Assembly: GCF_000701445.1 (NCBI RefSeq)
Contig: NZ_JNIX01000009.1
Span: 62,001 to 126,000 of the forward strand
Reading direction: 5' to 3'
DNA from: Brevundimonas bacteroides DSM 4726
Lineage (GTDB): Bacteria; Pseudomonadota; Alphaproteobacteria; Caulobacterales; Caulobacteraceae
Length of the DNA stretch: 64,000 nucleotides
The translations under genes were made by a program, and so were the position numbers. Every line of letters starts with the position of its first letter. Position 1 is the stretch's first letter. This document shows positions 46,054 through 55,326 of the stretch, piece after piece. The notes under the pieces were generated by a model. That model was not told where the DNA came from, made no database searches, and was given only the letters and a program-made list of their open reading frames with translations.

Positions 46054-46704
46054 ATGAAGACTTTGGCATTCATCGCCGCCAGCGCGACCCTGGCTGTTAT
46101 CGGCGCGGCATCGGTGCCGCAATCGGCGGAGGCCCAGTCGCGGGGCGCGCCGCGCGGCAGCTATGCCCAGACCTGCAACGGTGCCTATGTGAACCAGGGT
46201 CGGCTCTATGCCGACTGTCGGGACACGCGCGGCAACTACCGGTCCAGTTCTATCGATCTGAACGCCTGTTCGTCGAGCGACATTGGCAACGATAACGGCC
46301 TGCTGGTCTGCCACAACGTGCGCGGCAGCTGGGAGAACAACGGCGGCGGCAACGGCGGCGGCTGGAACGGCGGAAACAACGGTGGCGGCTGGGGTGGCGG
46401 CAACAATGGTGGCGGCTGGGGCGGTGGAAACGGTGGCGGCCGCAACTCCATCACCGTCTACCAAGATGCCAATTTCCGCGGCTACTCCGAGACATTCCGC
46501 GGCGAGATCTACGACCTTGGCCGCTCGGGCTTCAACGACCGCATCAGCTCCATGCAGATGAACGGCAGCTGGGAAGCCTGCACTGATGCCAACTTCCGGG
46601 GTCAGTGCCAGGTGTTCTCCGGCAGCGTCCGCAATCTGGACAACTGGGCGATGAACGACCGCATCTCGTCGCTGCGCCCCGCGCGTGGCGGCGGTCGCTG
46701 GTAG
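46054..46704 (+). CDS. Secreted CVNH plus beta/gamma-crystallin protein (3)
   Basis: 216 residues with an excellent ribosome site AGGAGGA. Signal peptide cleaved near AEA-QSRG; CVNH domain (GSYAQTCNGAY to GLLVCHNV); a glycine/tryptophan/asparagine-rich linker of about 40 residues; then two crystallin motifs (ITVYQDANFRG and CTDANFRGQC) ending in NDRISS in both cases. The CVNH half is closest to gene 2 and the crystallin half to gene 1. About 125 bases separate it from gene 2, so it may have its own promoter. Confidence 0.87.
   Translation: MKTLAFIAASATLAVIGAASVPQSAEAQSRGAPRGSYAQTCNGAYVNQGRLYADCRDTRGNYRSSSIDLNACSSSDIGNDNGLLVCHNVRGSWENNGGGNGGGWNGGNNGGGWGGGNNGGGWGGGNGGGRNSITVYQDANFRGYSETFRGEIYDLGRSGFNDRISSMQMNGSWEACTDANFRGQCQVFSGSVRNLDNWAMNDRISSLRPARGGGRW
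46335..46442 (+). repeat. In-frame glycine-rich repeats in the CVNH-3 linker
   Basis: A 24-27-base unit such as GGTGGCGGCTGG followed by GGTGGCGGCAACAAT is repeated in frame, giving GGGWGGGNN-type protein units. Slippage in the unit would change the linker length while keeping frame. Confidence 0.8.
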
Positions 46705-46707
46705 GTT

Positions 46708-47679
46708 TCAGACCGTCAGAACGATCTTGCCGACGTGCTCGCCCGCTTCCAGCCGGAGGTGGGCGAGGGCGGCCTGATCCAGCGGGAAGGTCGCGTTGAT
46801 TGGCGGGCGGACCGGTCCTGACGCCACCCACGGCCAAACGGTGCGCTCGACGGCTTCGGCCAGGCGCGCCTTTTCATCCGCCGACCGGCGTCTCAGGGTC
46901 GATCCGGTCAGCACGGCCTGCTTCATCATCAGCTTCAACAGATCGACCTCGGCAAGCGGTCCCGTCTGCGCACCAATGACGACCCAGCGTCCGCCGGGCT
47001 TCAGCGCGGCCTGATTGATCCCGGAATAGGCCGCGCCAACCATATCCAGAATGACGTCGGCACCGCCCGCCTGAGCAATCGCGCTCGACAGGTCGGTCGC
47101 CGAGGCGTCGAGGCTGATATCCGCGCCAATGGACAGGGCTGACTGGGCCTTGGCAGCGGACCGGGACGTGGCAATCACCCTGGCGCCGTGAGCCTTTGCC
47201 ATCTGTATGGCGGTCACGCCGATGCCGGAGGTCGCGCCGTGGATGAGCAGTGTTTCGCCGGGGACGAGCCGACCGGCCTCGAACACATTGGCGAACACGG
47301 TGAAGACCGCTTCCGGCAGGGCGGCCGCGCCCACAAAGTCCATCGCCTCCGGGATCGGTAGCGCATGTCGAGCGTCAACGACGGCCAGTTCCGCATAGCC
47401 GCCGCCACCCAGGAGTGCGCAGACTCGGTCGCCGACGCGCCAGCGAACGACGCCTTCGCCGATCTGATTCACTTCTCCGGCCACTTCCAGGCCAAGGATG
47501 TCAGAGGCGCCCGGCGGGGGTGGATAGAGCCCCTGCCGTTGCAGCAGGTCCGGGCGGTTGACGCCGGCGGCGCGGACGCGGATGCGGATTTCTCCCGGAC
47601 CGGCGATGGGATCGGGACGCGCGCCCATTCTGAGCGACTCGGCCGGACCCCGGCCGCCATCGATTTCGATTACGCGCAT
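46708..47679 (-). CDS. NAD(P)H-quinone oxidoreductase, medium-chain family
   Basis: 323 residues of the zinc-free MDR superfamily. An N-terminal catalytic fold with VNRPDLLQRQGLYPPPPGASD and LGLEVAGEV is followed by a Rossmann domain with HGATSGIGVTAIQ. It resembles PIG3-type quinone reductases. The exact electron acceptor is not evident. It ends three bases from CVNH gene 3. Confidence 0.92.
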   Translation of the reverse strand: MRVIEIDGGRGPAESLRMGARPDPIAGPGEIRIRVRAAGVNRPDLLQRQGLYPPPPGASDILGLEVAGEVNQIGEGVVRWRVGDRVCALLGGGGYAELAVVDARHALPIPEAMDFVGAAALPEAVFTVFANVFEAGRLVPGETLLIHGATSGIGVTAIQMAKAHGARVIATSRSAAKAQSALSIGADISLDASATDLSSAIAQAGGADVILDMVGAAYSGINQAALKPGGRWVVIGAQTGPLAEVDLLKLMMKQAVLTGSTLRRRSADEKARLAEAVERTVWPWVASGPVRPPINATFPLDQAALAHLRLEAGEHVGKIVLTV

Positions 47680-47759
47680 GGGTCACTCCAAAGTCTTGCA
47701 ATCGTCCGTGTCCGGGCGCGTAACTAGGCCAGCGAAGGTTCCGGGCCAAGGAGGCGAGG

Positions 47760-47966
47760 ATGACGTTCGAGGATCTGGAGCCCCGTCCGCAGCGGGGCGC
47801 GAACCTGAAGGCCCTCGCGCGCGAGGACCTGGAGCTCTACGCAGCAGAGGAACTGAACGAGCGGATCGACGCGCTCCAGGCCGAGATCGAACGGTCGAAA
47901 TCCGCCATCGCCGCTAAGGCCGCCAAGAAGTCCGCTGCTGACGCTCTGTTTAACTTCAGGCGGTGA
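47760..47966 (+). CDS. DUF1192 family protein
   Basis: 68 residues, with the family core ALAREDLELYAAEELNERI and a coiled-coil AEIERSKSAI, ending in ALFNFRR. A short soluble protein of unknown function, commonly placed next to DUF1465 (rcdA) genes in alphaproteobacteria, as here. Confidence 0.9.
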   Translation: MTFEDLEPRPQRGANLKALAREDLELYAAEELNERIDALQAEIERSKSAIAAKAAKKSAADALFNFRR

Positions 47967-48081
47967 CGGTTTCGCGTGTTCCGATTCCGTGGCATGGCCG
48001 TTGCAGGCGGTCGGGGCGCGGCGCCAATCCGGCCCGATCAGGCAGCGGGTCTTCCGTGTCGACATGTTGCGGTTTGAGTTG

Positions 48082-48591
48082 ATGGCGAGCGACGACCTCG
48101 AAGCCCCCAAAGGGCCCCGCCCGGGCGAAATCCTGGACTTCGCGCGCTCCGAGCTGTTCGACCGAACCTTCCAGGAGGGCATGGAGCTGGTCGAGGAGAC
48201 CGCCGCCTATCTGGACGGCGATGGACGGCGCGAATCCAAACTGTTGTCGCGTTCGGCGGCGCTCGCCTATGCAGGCGAGAGCATGAAGCTGACCACTCGG
48301 CTGATGCAGGTGGCCTCCTGGCTGCTGGTCCAGAGGGCGGTGCGCGAAGGCGACATGGCCCCCGAGGTTGCGGCCGACTCGCGCTACCGTCTGGCCGAGC
48401 GCAAAACGGCGTCGGAACCCTCGCACGCTGAGATTCCGATCGCCCTGGTCGAGTATCTGGTCCGGGCCGAGAAGCTGTACGACCGCGTGCTCTACCTGGA
48501 CCGGCGCATGTATCTGGACGCCTCGGCCGAGGCCGAGGTCAATCCGGTCTTGAGCCAGATGGGTCTGCTGGAAGCCGCCTTCCGGGCTTGA
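48082..48591 (+). CDS. rcdA: CtrA degradation adaptor RcdA (DUF1465)
   Basis: 169 residues from ATG 48082; ATG 48064 would add six. The body contains GEILDFARSELFDRTFQEGMELVEET, split by me into shorter motifs FARSELFDRTF and GMELVEET, then KLTTRLMQVASWLLVQRAV and YLDRRMYL. Pfam DUF1465 is the RcdA family, a three-helix bundle dimer that, with CpdR and PopA, delivers CtrA and other substrates to ClpXP in Caulobacter. The presence of clpX and clpP in the same window fits, though they are 40 kb away. It converges with the L,D-transpeptidase gene, three bases apart. Confidence 0.85.
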   Translation: MASDDLEAPKGPRPGEILDFARSELFDRTFQEGMELVEETAAYLDGDGRRESKLLSRSAALAYAGESMKLTTRLMQVASWLLVQRAVREGDMAPEVAADSRYRLAERKTASEPSHAEIPIALVEYLVRAEKLYDRVLYLDRRMYLDASAEAEVNPVLSQMGLLEAAFRA

Positions 48592-48594
48592 ACC

Positions 48595-50163
48595 CTACGG
48601 CCCGACGTCGTTGGCGTCTACGCGGCCGTCGGCAACGACTTCGGGAAGAGTCACGGCGATGCCCAGAGCCTCGGCAAGCGCCCGGTCCCGACGATAGACG
48701 TCTTCGCGGAAAGCCACGCGGCCCTGGCCGTCGACGAAGGCCGTCCAGTAGAGCAGGCGCACGCTGATCTCACGACCTGTCTGGATCCGCGTGGTCCGAC
48801 GTGAGGCTTGGGCGGCGTCGAATTGGTCGAGAAGGGCCGGGTCAGGGGACAACAAGAGCCGCGCGAACTCGACCGCGTTCTGCACCCGGACGCAGCCGTG
48901 CGAGCGCTGACGCACCGACAGGTTGAAAGCGGCCTTGGACGGGGTGTCGTGCAGGAAGATGGCGTAGCTGTCGCGAAGCTCGAACTTCACATAGCCGAGA
49001 GCGGCATTCGGACCCGCGCGCTGGATCACCGTACCGTTCGAAATGTACATGTTCTGGCTGGCCAGATAGGCGGGGCCGCGCGGGAGAATCTCGCGGCGTG
49101 CGATGCCCGCCGGCACGTACCACGGTGGATTGGCCACCACCGAGGCGAATGGCTTCTCCAGACTGGGCGTCTGGGTCGCCGGCGCGCCGACGACGACCCG
49201 GTTGGAGTGAACCGGGCGGCCATCCTTCCAGTAGACCATGATGGCAGCGGCAGTGTTGACCTCGATCCGCTCGGGATTGAGGTCGCGCTTCAGCCAGCGC
49301 CGTCTTTCCAGATTGAGCGCGATCTGCCGGGCGCGGTCTTCGGCCGAGGCCCCCAGCGAAGCCTGGGTCGAGGGACCGATGCGGCCGTCGGCGGCAAGGC
49401 CGTGGCGGGCCTGGAAGCCCTGCACCGCCTGCTGCAACTCGGGGCTGTAAACGAGCCCTTCCGCCGTCAACCGGGACCCTGCCTCGGCCGTCAGGTCCCC
49501 CTCAGCCACAAGGCGGGCGATCAGAGCGGGAATGCGATTGTCGCTCGAGCCGGGCTCCAGCGTCCCGGCGCGGACGGGGAAGGCTGGCCAGCCCCCTTGG
49601 TTGATCATCCGCCGGTAGCGAACATAGCCCGCCGACAGATTGTTGTAGCCGATGTCGGTCGGGGCCAAACCTTCGAACCACTCCACCAGGCGGCCCTGGA
49701 CCAGGGCGTCGTTGAGGCCGAGCGGAACGTCGACGACGTTCTTCTGCATTTCCCAAAGCTCTTCGACCGTCTCGGGCCGGACGGCACCGAAGGCGAGAAC
49801 GCGGGCATACCTTAGGGCGGCGGCGGTGGTGCGCAGGTCGGCGCTGTCCGGGTCGGCGGCCAGCCCCACGAAGTCGAAGTAGTCGGCCTTCGACAGACCA
49901 TGGCGTTCAGCCCGGTTTGCAGCCTCGTTCAGGCGGCGCACGCGGTCGGCATTCCAGACGGGTCGCCAGTTGTTCAGTTCGTAGAAGGCCCGCACGTCGG
50001 CCTGTTCGGTCGCGGGTAGCCGGGCGATCTGAGCGTCGAAAGCCGCGTAGTACGGGCTATCGCTGATCGTCGGAGGCGGGGCGAGAGGGGCGGCGTTCTG
50101 CGCCATCGCGGGCGCGGCCATGGCCGCCGCCGCGGCGCCGAAGGTCAATTCACGTCTGTTCAT
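48595..50163 (-). CDS. L,D-transpeptidase family protein (YcbB-like)
   Basis: 522 residues from ATG 50163. Signal sequence (MNRRELTFGA, Ala-rich core, AMAQ), a scaffold domain with YYAAFDAQIARL, a peptidoglycan-binding domain (FQARHGLAADGRIGPSTQ) and the YkuD catalytic part, with HDTPSKAAF and the nucleophile region SHGCVRV. It should form 3-3 crosslinks or attach proteins in peptidoglycan. Confidence 0.92.
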   Translation of the reverse strand: MNRRELTFGAAAAAMAAPAMAQNAAPLAPPPTISDSPYYAAFDAQIARLPATEQADVRAFYELNNWRPVWNADRVRRLNEAANRAERHGLSKADYFDFVGLAADPDSADLRTTAAALRYARVLAFGAVRPETVEELWEMQKNVVDVPLGLNDALVQGRLVEWFEGLAPTDIGYNNLSAGYVRYRRMINQGGWPAFPVRAGTLEPGSSDNRIPALIARLVAEGDLTAEAGSRLTAEGLVYSPELQQAVQGFQARHGLAADGRIGPSTQASLGASAEDRARQIALNLERRRWLKRDLNPERIEVNTAAAIMVYWKDGRPVHSNRVVVGAPATQTPSLEKPFASVVANPPWYVPAGIARREILPRGPAYLASQNMYISNGTVIQRAGPNAALGYVKFELRDSYAIFLHDTPSKAAFNLSVRQRSHGCVRVQNAVEFARLLLSPDPALLDQFDAAQASRRTTRIQTGREISVRLLYWTAFVDGQGRVAFREDVYRRDRALAEALGIAVTLPEVVADGRVDANDVGP

Positions 50164-50254
50164 TCTCGCATCGCCTTGGCTCAACGCCTCGTGGAACCCG
50201 ACGTCCACGCCCCGGGGGTCGAACGCAGCCATGTTATCCACGTTCAGGGCAAAC

Positions 50255-50284
50255 AAAAAGCGCCGGTCACGCGACCGGCGCCTT
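50255..50284 (-). terminator. Intrinsic terminator of rpmE
   Basis: On the minus strand GGCGCCGGTC, GCGT loop and GACCGGCGC form a 9-bp or longer stem followed by TTTTTG. It ends the rpmE transcript. Confidence 0.88.
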
Positions 50285-50315
50285 TCGTGATGTCGCGGCT
50301 ACAGTGGCCGTGCGG

Positions 50316-50540
50316 TCACTTCTTGATGAAGCCGCCGAACTTGTTGTTGAAGCGCGACACGCGGCCGCCGCGGTCCATCAGCTGCTGGTTGCCGCCGGTC
50401 CAGGCCGGGTGGGTCGAGGGATCAATGTCCAGGTTCAGCACATCGCCTTCCTTGCCGTAGGTCGAGCGGGTCTTGTAGCTCGAGCCGTCGGTCAGGGTGA
50501 CGGTGATGAAGTGGTAGTCCGGGTGGGTGTCGGGCTTCAT
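50316..50540 (-). CDS. rpmE: 50S ribosomal protein L31, cysteine-free form
   Basis: 74 residues. The L31 pattern is clear ([41 protein letters not shown]). It lacks the CxxC zinc ligands of the zinc-binding type, so it is the zinc-independent form. The frame upstream to 50684 overlaps the divergent ABC gene and is rejected. Confidence 0.95.
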   Translation of the reverse strand: MKPDTHPDYHFITVTLTDGSSYKTRSTYGKEGDVLNLDIDPSTHPAWTGGNQQLMDRGGRVSRFNNKFGGFIKK

Positions 50541-50676
50541 GATGGTGGCGTCCGGTCTCTGCGCGATGACGATGCCGACCGTCTGTGCGCGAAATTGAGA
50601 AATCCCGCCGGAAAGCCCGACGGGAGCGAGCGCGGCGTTTACACCGGGGCTCCATCCGGGGCAAGAGGCGCTGCCT

Positions 50677-52527
50677 ATGACCAACGCTGCCGCGCCGATC
50701 CCTGTTTCCGCCTCCGCGCCTGGGCGGCCCGGCGCGGGCGCGGTGCTGGCCGATCAGATCGGCGAGGCCGGCGAGCGACGCGGACGCAGTCGAGACGTCC
50801 GGCCTCTGCTCAGGCTCTGGCCGTTCTTGGTCCGGCATCGGCTGGACGCCTTCATCGCCCTGTTCTGGCTGCTGGCGTCCACGGCGGCGTCGCTGGGCCT
50901 CACCGCGACCGCCCGGGGGGCGATCGACCACGGCTTCGAGAACGGCGGCCGCGACATCGATCGCTGGTTCCTGTTCCTCGGGGCCAACGCCGTAGTGCTG
51001 GGGATCGCCACGGCGGTCCGCTACTTCTACGTCACCAAGACCGGGGAGCGGGTGATCGCCGACCTGCGAAAGGCGCTGTTCGAGCGGGTCCTGACCCTGG
51101 ATCCTGCATTCTTCGCGAGGATGCGCACCGGCGAGGTGCTGAGCCGCCTGACCACCGATATCGCCCTGGTCGAGACGCTGCTGACGACCTCCGTCTCCTT
51201 CGCACTCCGCAACCTACTGACGCTGATCGGCGGGATCGTGCTGCTCTTCATCGTCAGCCCGAAACTGACCGGGCTGGTCCTCCTGACAGCGCCGTTGTTG
51301 CTGGGTCCGGTGTTCATCTTCGGGCGACAGGTCCGCAAGCTGACCGTCAAGTCCCAGGACCGCTTCGCCAATGCCGTCGGTTTCGCGGGCGAGAGCGTGG
51401 ACGCCATCGAGACCGTCCAGGCCTTTGGCCGGGTCACCAGCGCTGCGGGCCGCTTCGGCGCCGTGGTGGAGGAGGCGTTCGGCGTCTCCTTGACCCGCAT
51501 CCGGGCGCGGGCCTGGATGACGGCGCTGGTGATCGTGGTGATCTTCGGCGGCATCACCTTCGTGCTGTGGCTTGGCGCCCAGGACGTGGCGGCGGGGACG
51601 ATGACGCCCGGCGCCCTTTTGCAGTTCGTGCTGCTGTCGGTTTTCACCGCGGGGGCTGTAGGCGCGCTCGGCGAGAGCTGGGGCGACGTGCAGAAGGCCT
51701 CGGGAGCGATGGAACGCATCGACGAGCTGATGCGCGCGGTCCCGGAGATCGCCGCGCCGGAACGCCCACTGCCGCTGCCGTCGCCGCCCGAGGGTCGGGT
51801 CGCGATGGCGGGCGTGCGGTTCGCCTATCCGGGGCGGCCGGATCTGCCGGCGCTGAAGGGTTTCGATCTCACGGTGCGGCCCGGCGAGACCGTGGCTCTG
51901 GTCGGGCCATCGGGGGCGGGCAAGTCGACCGTTTTCCGTCTGCTGCTCCGTTTCTACGATCCCCAGGCGGGGTCGGTCAGCGTGGATGGCGTCGATGTGA
52001 AGGCCGCTGATCCGGCCGAGGTCCGCGCCCGCTTTGCCTGGGTCTCGCAGGAAGCGCCGCTGTTCTCGGGCTCGGCGCTGGAAAACATCCGGTTTGGCCG
52101 CGAGGCCGCCAGCGAAGATGAGGTGCGCCAGGCAGCGGAAGAGGCGCAGGCCTTGGGCTTCGTCGAAGCTCTGCCCGAAGGGTTCGCCACCCCGCTCGGC
52201 GAGCGCGGCAAGAGCCTGTCGGGCGGCCAGCGCCAGAGGCTGGCCATCGCTCGCGCCCTTGTCCGCGACGCGCCGATCCTGCTGCTGGACGAGGCCACGA
52301 GCGCGCTCGACGCCGAGAACGAGGCCCTGGTGCAGGCGGCGCTGGATCAGGCGATGGAGACCCGCACCACCTTGGTCATCGCCCACCGCCTGGCGACCGT
52401 GCTCCGCGCCGACCGCATCGTCGTGATGGAGGATGGCGTCGCGGTGGAGGAGGGCACCCACCACGAACTAGTGGCCAAGGGCGGGCTCTATTCTCGCCTG
52501 GCGGAGCTTCAGTTCCGGGAAGGATAG
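50677..52527 (+). CDS. ABC transporter, fused permease and ATPase (MsbA-like exporter)
   Basis: 616 residues: an N-terminal six-helix domain (residues about 55-340) with [17 protein letters not shown] and a nucleotide-binding domain with [40 protein letters not shown] and VIAHRLATV. It exports lipid or small molecules; the substrate is not evident. Starts 137 bases divergent from rpmE. Confidence 0.93.
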   Translation: MTNAAAPIPVSASAPGRPGAGAVLADQIGEAGERRGRSRDVRPLLRLWPFLVRHRLDAFIALFWLLASTAASLGLTATARGAIDHGFENGGRDIDRWFLFLGANAVVLGIATAVRYFYVTKTGERVIADLRKALFERVLTLDPAFFARMRTGEVLSRLTTDIALVETLLTTSVSFALRNLLTLIGGIVLLFIVSPKLTGLVLLTAPLLLGPVFIFGRQVRKLTVKSQDRFANAVGFAGESVDAIETVQAFGRVTSAAGRFGAVVEEAFGVSLTRIRARAWMTALVIVVIFGGITFVLWLGAQDVAAGTMTPGALLQFVLLSVFTAGAVGALGESWGDVQKASGAMERIDELMRAVPEIAAPERPLPLPSPPEGRVAMAGVRFAYPGRPDLPALKGFDLTVRPGETVALVGPSGAGKSTVFRLLLRFYDPQAGSVSVDGVDVKAADPAEVRARFAWVSQEAPLFSGSALENIRFGREAASEDEVRQAAEEAQALGFVEALPEGFATPLGERGKSLSGGQRQRLAIARALVRDAPILLLDEATSALDAENEALVQAALDQAMETRTTLVIAHRLATVLRADRIVVMEDGVAVEEGTHHELVAKGGLYSRLAELQFREG

Positions 52528-52573
52528 AGGCTCCCTCTTGTCCACCCTCAGGGTGAAGAGCAGGAAACGTCCA

Positions 52574-52592
52574 CTGTATCAAACGGATACAG
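52574..52592. repeat. 19-bp perfect inverted repeat between convergent genes
   Basis: CTGTATC-AAACG-GATACAG has 7-bp arms and is the most AT-rich part of the 143-base gap between the exporter and the GDPD gene. There is no T-run, and no promoter would be expected at this convergent position. Confidence 0.45.
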
Positions 52593-52670
52593 GTTGTACC
52601 TTCCCTCTCGTATCCGCAGTTCGACTCTTTGCACTCGGCACCCTTCGAGTCCAACACGGCTGCCGACGCT

Positions 52671-53703
52671 CTACTCCCGCAACCCGACCGCCACGCCCGG
52701 ATGATCGGTGAAAACGCCGTCGACACCTAGCCCATAGAACCGATGAAGCCAGCCACTGAGGTCGCCGGCCCCGTGGTCCTCGCCGCGCCGGTGTTCGACC
52801 GGGAGGAAGACGTCCTCGGCCCGGAAGGTCCAGACCACGACCTTGAGCCCAGCGGCGTGGGCGGCGGTCACCAGCGAGGTCGCTGCGTGGGCGGCTCCTG
52901 TGGCGTCGCGCGGAAAGATTAGTCCAGTCTCGACTCCGATGGCGTCGGCATAGGTCGCGATCTGGGCCAGGCCCTCGGGCCGGGCCATCTCGGCGTAGGT
53001 CGTGCCGGGCCGGTCGAACGGGCCGCCCAGCGGCGACATCAACTGGAGCAAGGGCGCGTCCGTCGCCTGATCCAGCGAGCGCAGAACATCGATCTCGAAC
53101 GACTGGATCAGCACGGGGCTGTCGGCGGCCATAAGCCCGTTGTCGGCCAGCGCGGCGATCAGCGGCGGCTCCATCGGTAGGCCGATCGATAGGAAATAGG
53201 TCGGGTGCTTAAGTTCCGGAGCGACGCCGATAGTCCGGCCGGTGCGCGACGAACCCGTGCGGGCGATATCAATGACCTGTTGAAAGGTCAGGATCAGCTC
53301 CTGTCCATCGAAGGCGGCGCTGGCGGGCCGGAGCGCGGGCAGGCGTTCGCGGGCGCGCAGGGTGCGCAGTTCGGCCAGGGTGAAGTCCTCGGTGAACCAG
53401 CCGGTGACGGGACGGCTCGATGGTCTTTGTCGTGCGGCGCTCGGCGAACTCGGGGCGCGCGGCGACGTCGGTGGTCTCGGAGATCTCGTTCTCGTGGCGA
53501 ACGACCAGGTGGCCGTCTCTGGACATGACGAGGTCGGGCTCGATGAAATCCGCGCCCTGATCGATGGCGAGCTCATAGGCGGCGCGGGTGTGCTCGGGTC
53601 GCTCGCCCGACGCGCCGCGATGGGCGATCACGAGCGGATGCGGAGGCGTCTGGGCCACGACAGGACCGGCGAGCAGCATGGCGGCGAGGATGAACCGGAT
53701 CAT
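52671..53703 (-). pseudogene. Glycerophosphodiester phosphodiesterase, frameshifted
   Basis: The N-terminal part from ATG 53703 has a signal peptide and the GDPD core (AHRGASGERPEHT, DFIEPDLV, HENEISETTD), ending RRTTKTIE. Homology then continues in another frame as RPVTGWFTEDFTLAELR and on to LGVDGVFTDHPG, with a stop at 52671. The break lies at about 53412-53420, where two bases are missing (or one extra) relative to a continuous IEGRPVTGWF-like sequence. Either a sequencing error or a genuine inactivating frameshift; the rest of the coding pattern is intact. Confidence 0.82.
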
Positions 53704-53752
53704 GCCGCGAGGGTAGGGCGGGCCTGCGACGGACAGATGAAGCGATGCGGCC

Positions 53753-54559
53753 TCAGGCGGCCTGCAAAACCTTGCGCAGCGCCGGGTGGACTTCTGCGTT
53801 GGCGGCGCAGATGGTCGCGCCGCTCTTCGGATCGCCGTGGTCCTCGATGGAGGTGACGATGCCGCCCGCCTCGGTGACGAACAGAGTGCCTGCCGCCACG
53901 TCCCAGGGCTTCAGGTTGCGCTCGAAATAGGCGTCGTAGCGACCGCAGGCGACCCAGGCGAAATCCAGCGCCGCCGAGCCCAACCTACGGATGCCCGCGA
54001 CGCGCTGGCCGACCGCGTGGATGTCCTTGATGGCCTGGGCGTGGCCGGTCTTGCCGATGAACGGCAGGCCGGTGGCGATCAGGCTGTCGGCCAGGTCACG
54101 GCGGCCCGAGACGCGGATGCGCTGGTCGTTCAGGTAGCAGCCCTTGCCTTTCTCGGCCCAGAACAGCTCGTTCAGGATGGGGTTGTAGGTCACGCCCGCC
54201 ACGATCTCGGACGAACCGTCCGGCGCGCGGCGCTCCAGCCCCACTGTGATGGCGAAGTGGGGCATGGCGTGCATGAAGTTGGTCGTGCCGTCGATCGGAT
54301 CGACGATCCAGGTGTGGGACTTGTCGGTGCCCTCGATCAGGCCGCGCTCCTCGCCGAGGAAACCGTAGCCGGGGCGCGCCTTGGTCAGCAGCTCGAACAG
54401 CGTCTGCTCGGCCTTGAGGTCCGCGGCGGTGACGAAGTCGCCGGGTCCCTTGCGCGACACCTGCAGGTTCGAGACCTCGCCGAAGTCGCGCACCATGGGA
54501 CGGGCGGTCTTCCTGACTGCGTCGGTCATGACCTGAAGCAGGGCGGAGGCGAGGGCCAT
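53753..54559 (-). CDS. suhB: Inositol monophosphatase family protein (SuhB-like)
   Basis: 268 residues. Metal-binding motifs GEERG, DPIDGTTNF (with FMHAMPHF after it) and the later LKPWDVAAG are all present. The enzyme dephosphorylates inositol or related sugars, and SuhB also modulates transcription in E. coli. Next gene upstream is efp. Confidence 0.93.
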   Translation of the reverse strand: MALASALLQVMTDAVRKTARPMVRDFGEVSNLQVSRKGPGDFVTAADLKAEQTLFELLTKARPGYGFLGEERGLIEGTDKSHTWIVDPIDGTTNFMHAMPHFAITVGLERRAPDGSSEIVAGVTYNPILNELFWAEKGKGCYLNDQRIRVSGRRDLADSLIATGLPFIGKTGHAQAIKDIHAVGQRVAGIRRLGSAALDFAWVACGRYDAYFERNLKPWDVAAGTLFVTEAGGIVTSIEDHGDPKSGATICAANAEVHPALRKVLQAA

Positions 54560-54651
54560 TCGGGAATCTCCTGGTCCAGCGGTCCTGAAAAGGCGGGCGG
54601 CCCGGACCGGTGGAGAAGTTCAGTGCTCGCCCCGAAGGGCCGTTCGGCAGA

Positions 54652-55221
54652 TCAGTCGGCGCGGCGGACGTACTCGCCCGTGGCTGTATCGACCACGATG
54701 CGCTCGCCCGCCGACATATAGGGCGGGATCATAATGCGCACGCCGTTGTCGGCGATGGCGGGCTTGTAGGACGACGAAGCAGTCTGGCCCTTCACGGTCG
54801 GCTCGGTCTCGACGACCGTCAGGGTGACCTGCTCGGGCAGGCTGAGGCCGATGGGGCGTTCCTCGTGCATCTCGATGACGACCTTCATCCCATCCTGGAG
54901 GTAGGGGATGGAGTCTTCGCCGACCCAGTCCTTCTGCAGTTCGATCTGCTCGTAGGTGGCGTCGTCCATGAACACGAGGGCGTCGCCCTGCTCGTACAGG
55001 AAGGAGAAGTCCTTCTGCTCCAGCGTGACGCGCTCGACCTTGTCCTCCGAGCGGAAGCGCTCGTTCAGCTTGTTGCCGGTCTCCAGGTTCTTGGCCTCGA
55101 CGTTGGCGAAGGCCCCGCCCTTGCCGGGCTTCACGTGGCTGGCCTTGGTGACGACCCACAGGCCGCCGTTGTGCTGGAGCACCATGCCGGGCTTGATGGT
55201 GTTGCCGTTGATTTTCGCCAT
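54652..55221 (-). CDS. efp: Translation elongation factor P
   Basis: 189 residues. The three-domain EF-P family is recognised by [26 protein letters not shown] with modifiable Lys34, and the C-terminal [20 protein letters not shown]. It rescues ribosomes at polyproline. No modifying epmA or epmB genes are in the window. Confidence 0.97.
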   Translation of the reverse strand: MAKINGNTIKPGMVLQHNGGLWVVTKASHVKPGKGGAFANVEAKNLETGNKLNERFRSEDKVERVTLEQKDFSFLYEQGDALVFMDDATYEQIELQKDWVGEDSIPYLQDGMKVVIEMHEERPIGLSLPEQVTLTVVETEPTVKGQTASSSYKPAIADNGVRIMIPPYMSAGERIVVDTATGEYVRRAD

Positions 55222-55326
55222 AAGGGGATCGCTGAAGCTGGGGCGCGGCCACGACGGCCGGCGCGAATTCGGGCGCGATCCCTAGAGGAAGCCGGACAGC
55301 AGGGCAAGGCGGGCCGGGCGGCGGCC

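Noticed and set aside
50234-50242. TTATCCACG as a DnaA box.
   Set aside because: A single near-match in a gene leader with no cluster or origin features.
52600-52670. A partial tRNA or attachment site in the gap after the exporter gene.
   Set aside because: No cloverleaf can be drawn and there is no integrase or direct repeat.
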